A stretch of 64,000 nucleotides of DNA from DAOULY01 sp034414595 (GTDB lineage: Bacteria > Chloroflexota > Dehalococcoidia > SZUA-161 > JAUWZY01): NCBI GenBank assembly GCA_034414595.1, contig DAOULY010000001.1, forward strand, positions 115,116-179,115. Reading direction: 5' to 3'. A program made the position numbers and the translations under genes. Shown piece after piece: positions 9,031-17,813 of the stretch. Under the pieces are notes generated by a model. It saw only the letters and a program-made list of their open reading frames with translations. It was not told the DNA's origin and made no database searches. Each line of letters opens with the position of its first letter. The stretch's first letter is position 1.

Positions 9031-10272
9031 ATGAACAGCGGACGTATCGTTGGTGCCATCGATGTTGGAACCTCGAAGGTTTGTGCCATTATAGCAGACA
9101 TGAACGAAGAGGCTATTTCCCGGGTCTTAGGCGTAAGTGTAGTTCCATCCCACGGTATACAAAAGGCCATTGTATCAAATATGAAAGAGGCCACAGAGGC
9201 AATCCGGGAAGCGATAGCACAAGTGGAACGCGCAAGTGGACAAGGAGTGAAGTCAGCCTACGTAGGTATAAGTGGGCAGCACATTAAGTCGTGGAACACT
9301 CAGGCAACGGTAAGCATCTCTCGGCGTGACCACTTAGTCACCAGCAAAGCCACTAAGAAGGCGTTTGAATTATCAAGAAAAGTCGATCTCCCCGAGGATC
9401 GAAGAATACTCCACGCCATTCCAAGACATTACATTCTGGATGGACAACCCGGGATCACAAACCCCGAGGGCATGTACGGTATGAAGCTGGATGTGGAAAC
9501 CCATATTATTACCGCTGGCCTCACTTTCGCACTGAACCTGGTGAAATGCGTCCAAGATGCTGGTGTTAGCGTAATGGACCTTGTCTCAGAGTCTGTGGCT
9601 GATTGCGAGGCAATATTGGAGACGGATGAAAAGAAAGCTGGAGTGCTTCTGGCTGATATCGGGTGTGGAACCACAGACATTACAGCATTCAAGGATGGTG
9701 ATATCAGGCACACTTCTGCCTTGCCAGTAGCAGGGTGGCAAATGACCCAAGACCTATCAATAGGGCTCGGCATTCCTTTCGCCGTGGCAGAAGAATTGAA
9801 GAAAAGCAAGGGAACGGTATTGCCTGGCAGAGGAGATGGAGCTATTCCTCTGGGGGAAAGGCGTAGTATTGATCCCAAAGAGATGCGGCAAGTCCTGGAA
9901 GCAAGGGTGGAGGAGATCTTCAAGCTGGTCCTTGCTGACCTTTCGAAATCGCAGCTACAAGAGGAGGAGATATCCAGTATGGTGCTTTGCGGAGGCGGTG
10001 CAAATTTGGTTGGCATAGACAACTTGGCTCAAGAGGTAACAGGTTTTCCTGTGCGCATAGCGCGCCCGAGGGGTATCTCCAAAATTGATACAAGCCTTGA
10101 CGACCCAGCCTATGCAACCGGGGTCGGATTGTTGCTCTGGGGAGTAAAGCAAGGAGAGGAAGAAGTCCCTACTTTAGAAAAGTTGATGAAGCGGTTTCTT
10201 TCCGGACTATCAAGGCTTTGGCTTGCCCGCCCCACAATCGGAGCGAGATCCCGCAGGATCCTACGCTTTTGA
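9031..10272 (+). CDS. ftsA: Cell division protein FtsA
   Basis: 413-aa actin-like ATPase that tethers FtsZ to the membrane. Visible are the phosphate-1 motif VGAIDVGTSKVCAII, the 1C domain, phosphate-2 ADIGCGTTDIT (about residues 209-219), the adenosine loop LCGGGANL and a C-terminal amphipathic, basic helix (LMKRFLSGLSRLWLAR) that would serve as membrane anchor. FtsA is normally followed by ftsZ. Here the next gene encodes a ferritin-like protein, so ftsZ must be elsewhere or this is an additional FtsA-like protein. Related type IV pilus ATPase PilM is a less likely alternative, because the SHS2/1C and C-terminal helix favour FtsA. Confidence 0.88.
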   Translation: MNSGRIVGAIDVGTSKVCAIIADMNEEAISRVLGVSVVPSHGIQKAIVSNMKEATEAIREAIAQVERASGQGVKSAYVGISGQHIKSWNTQATVSISRRDHLVTSKATKKAFELSRKVDLPEDRRILHAIPRHYILDGQPGITNPEGMYGMKLDVETHIITAGLTFALNLVKCVQDAGVSVMDLVSESVADCEAILETDEKKAGVLLADIGCGTTDITAFKDGDIRHTSALPVAGWQMTQDLSIGLGIPFAVAEELKKSKGTVLPGRGDGAIPLGERRSIDPKEMRQVLEARVEEIFKLVLADLSKSQLQEEEISSMVLCGGGANLVGIDNLAQEVTGFPVRIARPRGISKIDTSLDDPAYATGVGLLLWGVKQGEEEVPTLEKLMKRFLSGLSRLWLARPTIGARSRRILRF

Positions 10273-10407
10273 TCACAGCTCAGTCTCATTCAGCATCAGC
10301 ACGAATGGGACAAGCTAACGAACAGTCCTGAACATCGCTCTCCTACCCAAATAGCGAAGAGAATTGACTTTGGCTATTTCGGGTTAGATGTGAGCAGGAG
10401 GTATGCC

Positions 10408-10935
10408 ATGAACCAAAGCGACAAAGACCTGTCTTCAGCCGAGCGGGCGCTTGTCGATGCCATACGCGTCGAGCAGCAAGGACGCCAGTTCTACCTCAAA
10501 GTTGCGGAGAGAACAGCGGATGAAAAGGGCCAGGCAATGTTCCGTTCCCTGGCCTCGGACGAGTTAGAGCACCTCGATATCCTGGTCAAGGAGTATCAGG
10601 CACTGACCAAGAACGAGCCCTGGCTCACCGTGGAGCAGGCTAAGGGAACCGAGCCCATGTTCTCTCTTTTCCCGGAGGAGGTAGAGGAATTGGCCATCCC
10701 CGAGGACGATGTTGGCGCCCTCAAGTTTGCCATGGATTTTGAACAGAAAGGCTATGACATGTACCAAAAGGGCGCGAAGGAGGCCACTGATGCCACAGCC
10801 AGAACCGTTTTCCAGTATCTGGCCAAGGAGGAAAACAGGCACTTCGTCCTGCTGCAGCGCACGCATGACTATCTGGCGACCAGCGGCGTTTGGCTCTGGG
10901 ATGAGCTACATCCGCCCATGCTGGACGGCGCCTGA
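10408..10935 (+). CDS. Ferritin-like / rubrerythrin-type diiron protein
   Basis: 175-aa four-helix-bundle protein. Iron ligands fit two E-x(n)-ExxH sets: Glu in IRVEQQGRQFY, ExxH in SDELEHL, Glu in FEQKGYDMY and ExxH in KEENRHF. No C-terminal rubredoxin domain is present, so this is the erythrin-only form. Function may be peroxide reduction or iron handling in an anaerobe (family knowledge). ATG 10408 has AGGAGG 6 bases upstream. An in-frame GTG at 10390 would put the Shine-Dalgarno inside the coding region and is rejected. Confidence 0.85.
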   Translation: MNQSDKDLSSAERALVDAIRVEQQGRQFYLKVAERTADEKGQAMFRSLASDELEHLDILVKEYQALTKNEPWLTVEQAKGTEPMFSLFPEEVEELAIPEDDVGALKFAMDFEQKGYDMYQKGAKEATDATARTVFQYLAKEENRHFVLLQRTHDYLATSGVWLWDELHPPMLDGA

Positions 10936-10999
10936 GTGCTCATTGACATCGATGATGCGGTAGCGTAGAAGATACGCCACACAATCGGGAGGAGGAGAG

Positions 11000-11614
11000 G
11001 TGAAGGTCAAGGTTGTATTCTATAGCATGTACGGTCATATTTATCGTATGGCCGAGGCGGTGGCAGAAGGAGCCCGCGAAGTGGAGGAGGCGGAGGTGGA
11101 GCTGCTGCAAGTCCCGGAGCTTGTGCCCGAGGAGGTCTTGGAAAAATCAGGGGCCAAGCAAGCTCGGGCCGTATTTGCCCACATTCCGGTGGCCAAGGTC
11201 ACTGACCTGGCAGATGCCGACGCATTGATCTTCGGCGTCCCCACGCGGTTTGGCAACATGTGTGCCCAGATGCGCAACTTTCTAGACCAGACCGGTGGCC
11301 TCTGGGCCAGAGGCGCTCTCATCGGCAAGGTGGGCAGTGTGTTCACCTCCAGCGCCACACAGCATGGAGGTCAGGAGAGCACCATACTTAGCTTTCACAC
11401 CACCCTGCTCCACCATGGAATGATAATCGTGGGCGTGCCTTACTCCGAGGCACGGCAGAGCACCATGGCTGAGATAACCGGCGGAAGTCCCTATGGGGCA
11501 TCAACCATCGCGGGCGGGGATGGTAGCCGTATGCCCAGTGAGAACGAACTGGCTATCGCCAAGTTCCAGGGCCGCCATGTGGCCACCATCGCCAAGAAGC
11601 TCAGTGGGGATTGA
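11000..11614 (+). CDS. wrbA: NAD(P)H:quinone oxidoreductase, WrbA type
   Basis: 204-aa flavodoxin-fold protein that reduces quinones by two electrons using FMN. FMN-binding loops are visible: the N-terminal YSMYGHIYRMA segment, the PTRFGNMCAQMRNFLDQTGGLW block and the TSSATQHGGQEST segment, all characteristic of WrbA. The start is GTG with a GGAGGAG site just upstream. The last codons (KKLSGD) recur at 13728-13762 as a decayed copy, and the sequence just after this gene contains an argJ remnant. This suggests wrbA and argJ were neighbours before a rearrangement. Confidence 0.93.
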   Translation: MKVKVVFYSMYGHIYRMAEAVAEGAREVEEAEVELLQVPELVPEEVLEKSGAKQARAVFAHIPVAKVTDLADADALIFGVPTRFGNMCAQMRNFLDQTGGLWARGALIGKVGSVFTSSATQHGGQESTILSFHTTLLHHGMIIVGVPYSEARQSTMAEITGGSPYGASTIAGGDGSRMPSENELAIAKFQGRHVATIAKKLSGD

Positions 11615-11650
11615 GCAAGGGTAAAACTCCTCAGATAGAATAGCAATAAC

Positions 11651-11685
11651 GCTGCCGGCGTCTTCACCACGAATAAGAATTAAGG
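11651..11685 (+). pseudogene. Remnant of argJ (AAGVFTTNK motif)
   Basis: About 35 nt directly downstream of wrbA match the conserved segment of the intact argJ at 14054-14087, with only a few mismatches. They would encode A-A-G-V-F-T-T-N-K, one of the best conserved ArgJ motifs, followed by a stop. No other argJ sequence is recognisable nearby. Best explained as a scar of a former argJ copy. Confidence 0.6.
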
Positions 11686-11757
11686 GCGATCGGTGTACTG
11701 CAGCGACTGCTACGCTACAATCAGGCGCTGACCCCACATTTTGGGGAGGGCAACATA

Positions 11758-11796
11758 GAGAAAGAGGGTAGCAACATTTATGCTACCCTCTTTCTC
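11758..11796. terminator. Strong hairpin between convergent wrbA and otsA
   Basis: A perfect 16-bp stem (11758-11773 with 11781-11796) has a 7-nt loop. The arms end in A-rich and T-rich ends and could terminate transcription from both sides between the convergent genes. The rest of 11615-12029 shows no gene apart from the argJ remnant. Confidence 0.75.
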
Positions 11797-12029
11797 TACT
11801 CTCTCAGCTTCATGACGCTTTGTTCCCTCACTCAGCAAGAAGCTTTTGTTAGCTTGGTCTTACGTTTTGGACACTTGTTACCTATGAGCGTCCCCGAGAA
11901 ACGCCCTCCTTCAGTAACCGACAGACTTTGAGGCTACTATTAGTGTAAAAGTCGTTAGGTGAAACTGGATTGCACGAAAGGACACATAGCTTTCTACACG
12001 CTACCTGACGAAGTTCTATTATCGGTCTG

Positions 12030-13538
12030 CTACACTAGTCGCCCAGTACTAGGAACGCCACGACGCCTCGATAGCCACCAATTATCTAAGTTCTTGGTGA
12101 TGGCTGCCCAGACAAAGAAGTCCACCCACCAAAAAATATCACGTTTCGCAACGGACTCTCTGAGTCTTCGCATTCGCGACTTTCGCTCACTCGGGCTCAT
12201 GCTGTATGCTTGGTAGATTGCGTCAGCTACGCCTTCAATATCGTATGGGTTGACCACCAACGCACTTCTACGCAGCTGAGTTGCTGCACCTGCGAATTCA
12301 CTCAGTACTAGCACACCGTTGTTACCTATATTCGCCGCACAGTACTCCTTGGCTATCAAGTTCATTCCATCTTTCAAAGGCGTTACCAGGGCTATATCGG
12401 CAGCACGATAATATGCAAGCAGCTCAGCCCGGTCCAAACTCCGGAACATGTAATGAATCGGTATCCAGCTTGGCTGGGTGAACTTGCCGTTAATCTCACC
12501 CACCAATCCCTCGATTTCAGCTTTGAGCGCCTGATACTCAGGTACATCCTCTCGGCTCGGCACCACAACTTGAACCAAGACTACTTTGCCGCGCAGGTCG
12601 TCGAAGCGCTCCAAAGCGTTTCTGAACGATCGCAACCTCTCTGGAATACCCTTGGAGTAGTCTAAACGATCCACACCAAGAATGATCTGACAATCAGCTA
12701 TGGCCTCACGCAACTGCCTGACCCTTTCTGATACGGTCTCGCTTGCCGCTTGCCGGGCAAATTCTTTGAAGTCTATACCGATTGGAAAAGCGCCGACCCT
12801 CGTTTCCCGCTCCGGCATAGCGATCCTGCATACTTGTTTTCTAGCATCGACATGCAAACCTTTGATCAAGCCTTCAATGTAGTGAATGAAGTTGTTCCTG
12901 TCACGCATGGTTTGAAAACCAAGGAGGTCGTACTCCGACAACGCATCTGCAATCTGCGACCGCCATGGTAATACTGCAAAGATGTCACGCGGGGGGAAAG
13001 GAGTATGAAGAAAGAATCCGACCTTGCACTCCACACCAATGTCGCGCAGTTCCTTCGCCACGAGCATGAGATGATAATCATGTACCCAGATGTAGTCATT
13101 CGCTCTGGCGTTCTCTGCTATCACCTGCGCGAATTTGCGATTAACCGCCCGGTACGTATTCCAATAGGCTGGATCGAAGTTGCAACTTGATTGAAGACTG
13201 TGGAAAAGTGGCCACAGAATTTCGTTCGAGAATCCGAAATAGTATCGATTGATCTCTTCCGCAGTTAGCATGACTGGCTTGAGAGTGTAGCCTGTGCTCT
13301 TGCTCCCCATGGCTACTAGTTGGTCCAGGTCAACATCTTCCAACGTTCCCGGCCAGCCAATCCATAGGCCTCCCCTGTCACGTAGGATGGGAGCAAGGGC
13401 GGTGACCAATCCGCCAGGGCTAGGCTGAATCTGCCACTCTCCCTCATCCCCTTTTGTTAGGACGATGGGCAAACGGTTTGAAACGATGATAAGTCGACCG
13501 ATCTTTGGGTTATTGCCTTGCCCTTTCGCTTGTAACAT
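12030..13538 (-). CDS. otsA: Trehalose-6-phosphate synthase (UDP-forming)
   Basis: 502-aa GT-B glycosyltransferase (GT20) that joins UDP-glucose and glucose-6-phosphate. Visible signatures: the N-terminal SNRLPI with the GGLV loop, WIGWPG, the HDYHLML active-site block, a VDRLDYSKGIPERL nucleotide/phosphate-binding segment, and the C-terminal DGMNLIAKEY plus LSEFAGAA donor site. It lacks a fused phosphatase, and no otsB is nearby. galU at 22 kb could supply UDP-glucose. It is convergent with wrbA and flanked by reciprocal wrbA and argJ scars, so it seems to sit in a duplicated or inserted segment. The start ATG has a GAGGGA site. Confidence 0.95.
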   Translation of the reverse strand: MLQAKGQGNNPKIGRLIIVSNRLPIVLTKGDEGEWQIQPSPGGLVTALAPILRDRGGLWIGWPGTLEDVDLDQLVAMGSKSTGYTLKPVMLTAEEINRYYFGFSNEILWPLFHSLQSSCNFDPAYWNTYRAVNRKFAQVIAENARANDYIWVHDYHLMLVAKELRDIGVECKVGFFLHTPFPPRDIFAVLPWRSQIADALSEYDLLGFQTMRDRNNFIHYIEGLIKGLHVDARKQVCRIAMPERETRVGAFPIGIDFKEFARQAASETVSERVRQLREAIADCQIILGVDRLDYSKGIPERLRSFRNALERFDDLRGKVVLVQVVVPSREDVPEYQALKAEIEGLVGEINGKFTQPSWIPIHYMFRSLDRAELLAYYRAADIALVTPLKDGMNLIAKEYCAANIGNNGVLVLSEFAGAATQLRRSALVVNPYDIEGVADAIYQAYSMSPSERKSRMRRLRESVAKRDIFWWVDFFVWAAITKNLDNWWLSRRRGVPSTGRLV

Positions 13539-13727
13539 GGATTCAATCCCTCAAGAACGATGTTAGACGCACACCATTGGGTTGTCAACAAGCACAACAC
13601 CGGGGATTGGTGGTCGAACCCCAATGCGCAATAGCAAGAAATGTTGCACGAATCGGGGATTTAACAAAACAACTGCCTGTTGCCTCAACCGCACGTTCTG
13701 CTTACACAATAATTAAAGGCCCGGGCG

Positions 13728-13762
13728 AACAGGCTATCGCCAAAAAGCTCAGTGGGGACTAA
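13728..13762 (+). pseudogene. Remnant of the wrbA 3' end
   Basis: This segment would encode Q-A-I-A-K-K-L-S-G-D plus a stop, matching the C-terminus of the intact WrbA (A-T-I-A-K-K-L-S-G-D). At the DNA level the last 22 nt before the stop are almost identical to 11593-11614. It lies upstream of argJ, the mirror of the argJ remnant found after wrbA. Confidence 0.6.
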
Positions 13763-13873
13763 GCAGCGGGGCTGAGGTCGTTGACAAAATCTTATCTTTG
13801 CCCGCCCACCCAATTCTATAAGGGGATGGCCCCTTTGAAATCCCCTCAATAAACGACCTCGTGGTCGCGATTA

Positions 13874-13902
13874 TTGTCTTGGCAGCTTCAGTGTGATATA
13901 GT
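13874..13902 (+). promoter_or_regulatory. Promoter for a leaderless argJ transcript
   Basis: TTGTCT (13874-13879) and TATAGT (13897-13902) are 17 nt apart. The predicted transcription start falls on or next to the GTG at 13910, and no Shine-Dalgarno sequence precedes that GTG. A 9-bp inverted repeat (13774-13782 with 13852-13860) enclosing a small hairpin lies just upstream. Confidence 0.5.
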
Positions 13903-13909
13903 TTGCTTC

Positions 13910-15124
13910 GTGCAGGAAATCGAACTCCAAGCTATCCCCGATGGCACTATCACCTCCGCCAAGGGCTTCCACGCTGGCGCCGTCCACGCCGGATTGAAGG
14001 CCAGGGAGGTGACGCCAGACCTGGGCCTGTTTTATTCCGAGATACCCTGTATCGCTGCCGGAGTCTTCACCACAAATAAGATCAAGGCTGCGCCTGTGCT
14101 CCTTTGCGGAAAGAATCTGGCTCAAGGGAGGGCCCGAGCTGTTGTGGTCAACTCGGGCTGCGCCAATGCCTGCACCGGCAAGCAGGGTTTTCAAGACGCC
14201 ATTGAGATGATGAACCTGGCTGCAAGGAAGCTGGGCATTCCCGCTGAGGAGGTCCTCATCGCCAGCACCGGGGTCATCGGAGTGCCGCTGCCCATGGAGC
14301 GTATCCGCAGCGGTATAGAACGCATCTCGATTTCCGAAGCCGGCGGCCATGATCTGGCCCAGGCGATAATCACCACCGATATTGCTCCCAAGGAAGTGGC
14401 CGTGGCCTTCGAGATAGGAGGAGCAAAGGTTACGCTGGGCGGCATTGCCAAGGGTGCGGGGATGATCCACCCCGACCTGGCCACCCTTCTCTGTTTCCTG
14501 ACTACCGATGCCGCTGTAGACCACGATTTCCTGCAAGCGGCGCTGAAGAGAGCTGTTGACATATCGTTCAATATGATCACCATAGATGGAGATACCAGCC
14601 CCAACGACACCATCCTGCTCCTGGCTAACGGTCTCGCCGGCAATGAGCCAATCTGCGATGGGCCGCCCGCCGAGATGTTCCAGAGTGCCCTGGATTGTGT
14701 CTGCCTGCTCCTCGCCCGGCAGGTGGTGCGGGGTGGGGAGGGTGTGACCAAGCTCATCGAGGTTGTAGTGGAAGGCGCGCGCAACGAGGCCGAGGCCAGA
14801 ATTGCCGCGCGCACCATCGCTGCCTCAGCGCTGGTCAAGGCCGCGGTGCACGGCGCTGACCCCAACTGGGGGCGCATCATCGCTGCCCTGGGGCGTAGCG
14901 GGGCCGAGGTGGATGAGACCAAAATAGCCCTTTTCTTGAATAATATGTGCCTATTTCAGAAGGGCGCTCCCAACGCCTTCAACAAGGAGAAAGCACGAAA
15001 CATCTTGAATGGCGCGGAGAGCCAGATACGGGTTTGCCTCAACTTGGGCGATGGCACTGCCGCCGCCTGGGGCTGTGACCTTTCCGAGGAGTATGTTAAC
15101 ATAAATAGCGAATATACAACATGA
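13910..15124 (+). CDS. argJ: Glutamate N-acetyltransferase / ornithine acetyltransferase
   Basis: 404-aa enzyme that recycles the acetyl group from N-acetylornithine to glutamate (cyclic arginine pathway). It is made as a precursor that cleaves itself at a conserved Thr. The Ala-Thr site is visible in HPDLATLLCFLTTDA, and the substrate motif AGVFTTNK lies in the alpha part. The preferred start is GTG 13910, on the predicted transcript start. An upstream in-frame TTG (13874) coincides with the -35 box and is rejected. The stop overlaps argB by 4 nt. Whether it is bifunctional (using acetyl-CoA) cannot be read from the sequence. Confidence 0.92.
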   Translation: MQEIELQAIPDGTITSAKGFHAGAVHAGLKAREVTPDLGLFYSEIPCIAAGVFTTNKIKAAPVLLCGKNLAQGRARAVVVNSGCANACTGKQGFQDAIEMMNLAARKLGIPAEEVLIASTGVIGVPLPMERIRSGIERISISEAGGHDLAQAIITTDIAPKEVAVAFEIGGAKVTLGGIAKGAGMIHPDLATLLCFLTTDAAVDHDFLQAALKRAVDISFNMITIDGDTSPNDTILLLANGLAGNEPICDGPPAEMFQSALDCVCLLLARQVVRGGEGVTKLIEVVVEGARNEAEARIAARTIAASALVKAAVHGADPNWGRIIAALGRSGAEVDETKIALFLNNMCLFQKGAPNAFNKEKARNILNGAESQIRVCLNLGDGTAAAWGCDLSEEYVNINSEYTT

Positions 15125-15909
15125 ATACCAAGTCTAATAAGCCGATAGTAATCAAGATCGGGGGCAGCACCTTGGGCAGCGGTGATACCACGCTCGAGGA
15201 CCTGGTATCGCTCCAGAGCAGGGGCATCCTACCCGTAGTGGTCCACGGCGGCGGCAACAAGGTCAGCAAATGGCTGCAGAAGATGGGTATTTCGGCCGGC
15301 TTCGTCCGCGGCCTGCGGGTCACCGACAGAGAGGCCCTGGATGTAGTCATCGCCGTGCTCGCCGGCCTGATCAACAAGGAGCTGGTGGGCCAGATCAATT
15401 CCCTCGGCGGCAAGGCCATGGGCCTGAGCGGTATCGACGGCGGTCTGCTCCAAGGACAGATAGAGAGCCCCGAGCTGGGCTACGTGGGCCGGGTGACCGA
15501 GGTCAACATCGAGCCGGTCAAGGCCATCCTCGATACCGGTTATATCCCAGTCATCGCCCCTGGCGCTTTGAGAGCGCCCAGCGAGGATGACCCCGTCTTC
15601 CTGCTCAACGTCAACGCCGATGCTGCAGCCGGTGAGATCGCAGCCGCGCTTGGGGCGGAGAGGCTCATCTTCTTCACCGACGTTCCCGGGGTCTGCCAGA
15701 GCTCGGGACAGCCCATCACTGAGCTGTCCGCAGCCGAAGCCGGGGAACTCATGGCCAGTGGCGTGATCGCCGGGGGCATGATCCCCAAAGTGGAGGCCTG
15801 CCTGCGCGCCCTCGCTGCTGTTTCCTCGGCGCAGATCGTGGACGGCCGCCAGCCCCATGCCCTGCTCGCCGCTATCGAAAACCAGACTATCGGGACGAGG
15901 ATCAAATGA
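15121..15909 (+). CDS. argB: Acetylglutamate kinase
   Basis: 262-aa amino-acid kinase for the second step of arginine synthesis. The N-terminal KIGGST phosphate loop, VVVHGGGNKVS glycine-rich loop, the substrate-binding NVNADAAAGEIAAALGAE block and FFTDVPGV segment are in the usual order. It lacks the N-terminal helix seen in arginine-inhibited hexameric enzymes, so feedback control is uncertain. Overlaps argJ and argD by 4 nt each. Confidence 0.95.
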   Translation: MNTKSNKPIVIKIGGSTLGSGDTTLEDLVSLQSRGILPVVVHGGGNKVSKWLQKMGISAGFVRGLRVTDREALDVVIAVLAGLINKELVGQINSLGGKAMGLSGIDGGLLQGQIESPELGYVGRVTEVNIEPVKAILDTGYIPVIAPGALRAPSEDDPVFLLNVNADAAAGEIAAALGAERLIFFTDVPGVCQSSGQPITELSAAEAGELMASGVIAGGMIPKVEACLRALAAVSSAQIVDGRQPHALLAAIENQTIGTRIK

Positions 15910-17093
15910 GCAATTACCAGGAGCTGGAGAAACAATACCACATGGCTACTTCCAAACGCCTGCCGGTGACCTTGGTGCGCGGACAGGGGGTCAAGGTCTG
16001 GGACGACGCTGGCAGGGAGTATATGGACTTCGTCGGTGGCGTCTCAACCAATGCCCTCGGTCACTGCCACCCCGCGATTGCGGCCGCAGTCAGGGAGCAG
16101 GCCGAAACCCTGATACACACCTCGAACTGGTTCTACACCGTGCCTCAGTTGGAGCTGGCCAGACTCTTGGTGGAGAATAGCTGCCTGGACAAGGCCTTCT
16201 TCTGCAACAGCGGCGCCGAGGCCAATGAGGGAGCGGTGAAGTTGGCCCGCAAATATGGCAAGCTCCACCTGAACGGTGCCTATGAGGTGATCAGTGCCAT
16301 AAACTCGTTTCACGGGCGCACCCTGGCCATGGTCGCTGCCACCGGCCAGCGTCGCCTTCAGGAGGCTTTCACCCCGCTACCGGAAGGCTTTACCAATGTG
16401 GAATACGATGACATCGAGGCGATAAGGGCGGCCACCACTGATAAGACCTGCGCCATAATGCTGGAGCCCATCCAGGGAGAAGGCGGGGTCAATGTCCCCA
16501 GCGATGATTACCTGAAAGAGGTGCGAGCCTGGTGCGATGAAAAGGGGCTGCTTTTGATTCTCGACGAGGTGCAGACCGGCATCGGACGCACCGGAACGCT
16601 GTTCGCCTATCAGCAATTCGGCGTCGAGCCCGATATCATGGCACTGGCCAAGGGGTTGGGAGGGGGAATCCCCATCGGGGCCATCCTGGCCAAAGAGGAG
16701 GCCTCCGTTTTCACCCCGGGAGACCACGGCTCCACCTTGGGCGGCAATCCCCTGGCCTGCGCCGCAGGCTGCGCTATCCTGAAGTTCATCCTGGAAAACG
16801 GCGTGGTGGAAAACTCCAGGCGCATGGGTGAGCACCTGCTGTCCAGGCTGAGAAGCATGAGGCAGAGATTTGAACACATCGTCGATGTCCGCGGGCGCGG
16901 GCTTCTGGTCGCCGTGGAGTTCGATGAGGACATCGCTCAAGATGTGGTGCTCGCCTGCATCGAGGAGGGGCTTTTACTCAACCCGGTCAAGCCCAACTCC
17001 GTTCGCTTCATGCCTCCGCTCATCATCACCGAGAAAGAGGTGGATGAAGCTGTCGCCATACTGGAGGGGGTTCTGAGGCAGCGATGGAGCTGA
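15906..17093 (+). CDS. argD: Acetylornithine aminotransferase
   Basis: 395-aa class-III PLP aminotransferase. Visible: the NSGAEANEGAVKLARK cofactor-phosphate segment, the EPIQGEGGV motif, LILDEVQTGIGRTG, and the PLP-lysine in MALAKGLGGGIP. It converts N-acetylglutamate semialdehyde to N-acetylornithine and may also serve lysine synthesis (family knowledge). It overlaps argB by 4 nt and hisA by 10 nt, making one arg-his operon. argC and argF/G/H are not in the window. Confidence 0.94.
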   Translation: MSNYQELEKQYHMATSKRLPVTLVRGQGVKVWDDAGREYMDFVGGVSTNALGHCHPAIAAAVREQAETLIHTSNWFYTVPQLELARLLVENSCLDKAFFCNSGAEANEGAVKLARKYGKLHLNGAYEVISAINSFHGRTLAMVAATGQRRLQEAFTPLPEGFTNVEYDDIEAIRAATTDKTCAIMLEPIQGEGGVNVPSDDYLKEVRAWCDEKGLLLILDEVQTGIGRTGTLFAYQQFGVEPDIMALAKGLGGGIPIGAILAKEEASVFTPGDHGSTLGGNPLACAAGCAILKFILENGVVENSRRMGEHLLSRLRSMRQRFEHIVDVRGRGLLVAVEFDEDIAQDVVLACIEEGLLLNPVKPNSVRFMPPLIITEKEVDEAVAILEGVLRQRWS

Positions 17094-17812
17094 TTCCCGC
17101 CGTAGACCTGAGACAGGGCAAGTGCGTGCGCCTGTACCAGGGAGACTACGACAAGGAGACGGTATTCTCCCTGGACCCGGCGGCTATGGCCCTGAAATGG
17201 CAGGAGCAAGGGGCCAAGCGGCTGCACGTGGTGGACCTCGATGGCGCTGCTGAAGGGAAGCTGAGCAACGAGCCTGCCATCAAGGAGATATTGAGGGCGG
17301 TGCAGCTTCAGGTGCAAATTGGAGGTGGCATCAGGCAGATTGAGACCATCTATAAACTGCTCAGCCTGGGTGCCAGCCGGGTGATACTGGGTACTGTGGC
17401 GATAGAAGAGCCTGAGCTGGTGACCGAGGCCTGCCACCGCTTCGGCGAAGGCATAATCATCAGCATCGACGCCAAGGACGGCTACGTGAAGACCCGCGGC
17501 TGGCGTCAGGACTCAGCGCTGCCCGCCACCGAGCTGGTGCAGAAGATGGCTGATCTGGGGAGTAGACGCTTCATCTATACCGACATCAGCCGCGACGGCA
17601 CCCTGACCGGGCCCAACTTCCAGGCCACTGCTGAACTCGTCCGCCAGACCGACCTGCCCGTAATCGCTGCGGGCGGGATTTCCACCTTAGCTCATCTGGA
17701 GAGGCTAAGCCAGCTGGGCGTGGAAGGTGCTATTATCGGAAGGGCGCTCTACACCGGGGACATAGACTTGAAAGTGGCGCTGGAGACCTGTACTAGTGTA
17801 AAAGGGACATAA
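17084..17812 (+). CDS. hisA: ProFAR isomerase (HisA)
   Basis: 242-aa (beta/alpha)8 barrel isomerase of histidine synthesis. It begins MELIPAVDLRQGKCVRL with the catalytic Asp in PAVDL, and has the phosphate-binding GGGIR and AAGGIS loops and the second Asp in YTDISRDGTL. ATG 17084 lies inside the end of argD, indicating coupling. The C-terminal half resembles the first half, as usual for this half-barrel fold. A nuclease-like gene separates it from hisI. Confidence 0.95.
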   Translation: MELIPAVDLRQGKCVRLYQGDYDKETVFSLDPAAMALKWQEQGAKRLHVVDLDGAAEGKLSNEPAIKEILRAVQLQVQIGGGIRQIETIYKLLSLGASRVILGTVAIEEPELVTEACHRFGEGIIISIDAKDGYVKTRGWRQDSALPATELVQKMADLGSRRFIYTDISRDGTLTGPNFQATAELVRQTDLPVIAAGGISTLAHLERLSQLGVEGAIIGRALYTGDIDLKVALETCTSVKGT

Positions 17813-17813
17813 A

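Noticed and set aside
10348..10384. Imperfect hairpin (CCCAAATAGC / GCTATTTCGGG) before the ferritin-like gene as a terminator
   Set aside because: It has a bulge and no T-tract, and could equally be a regulatory or chance palindrome.
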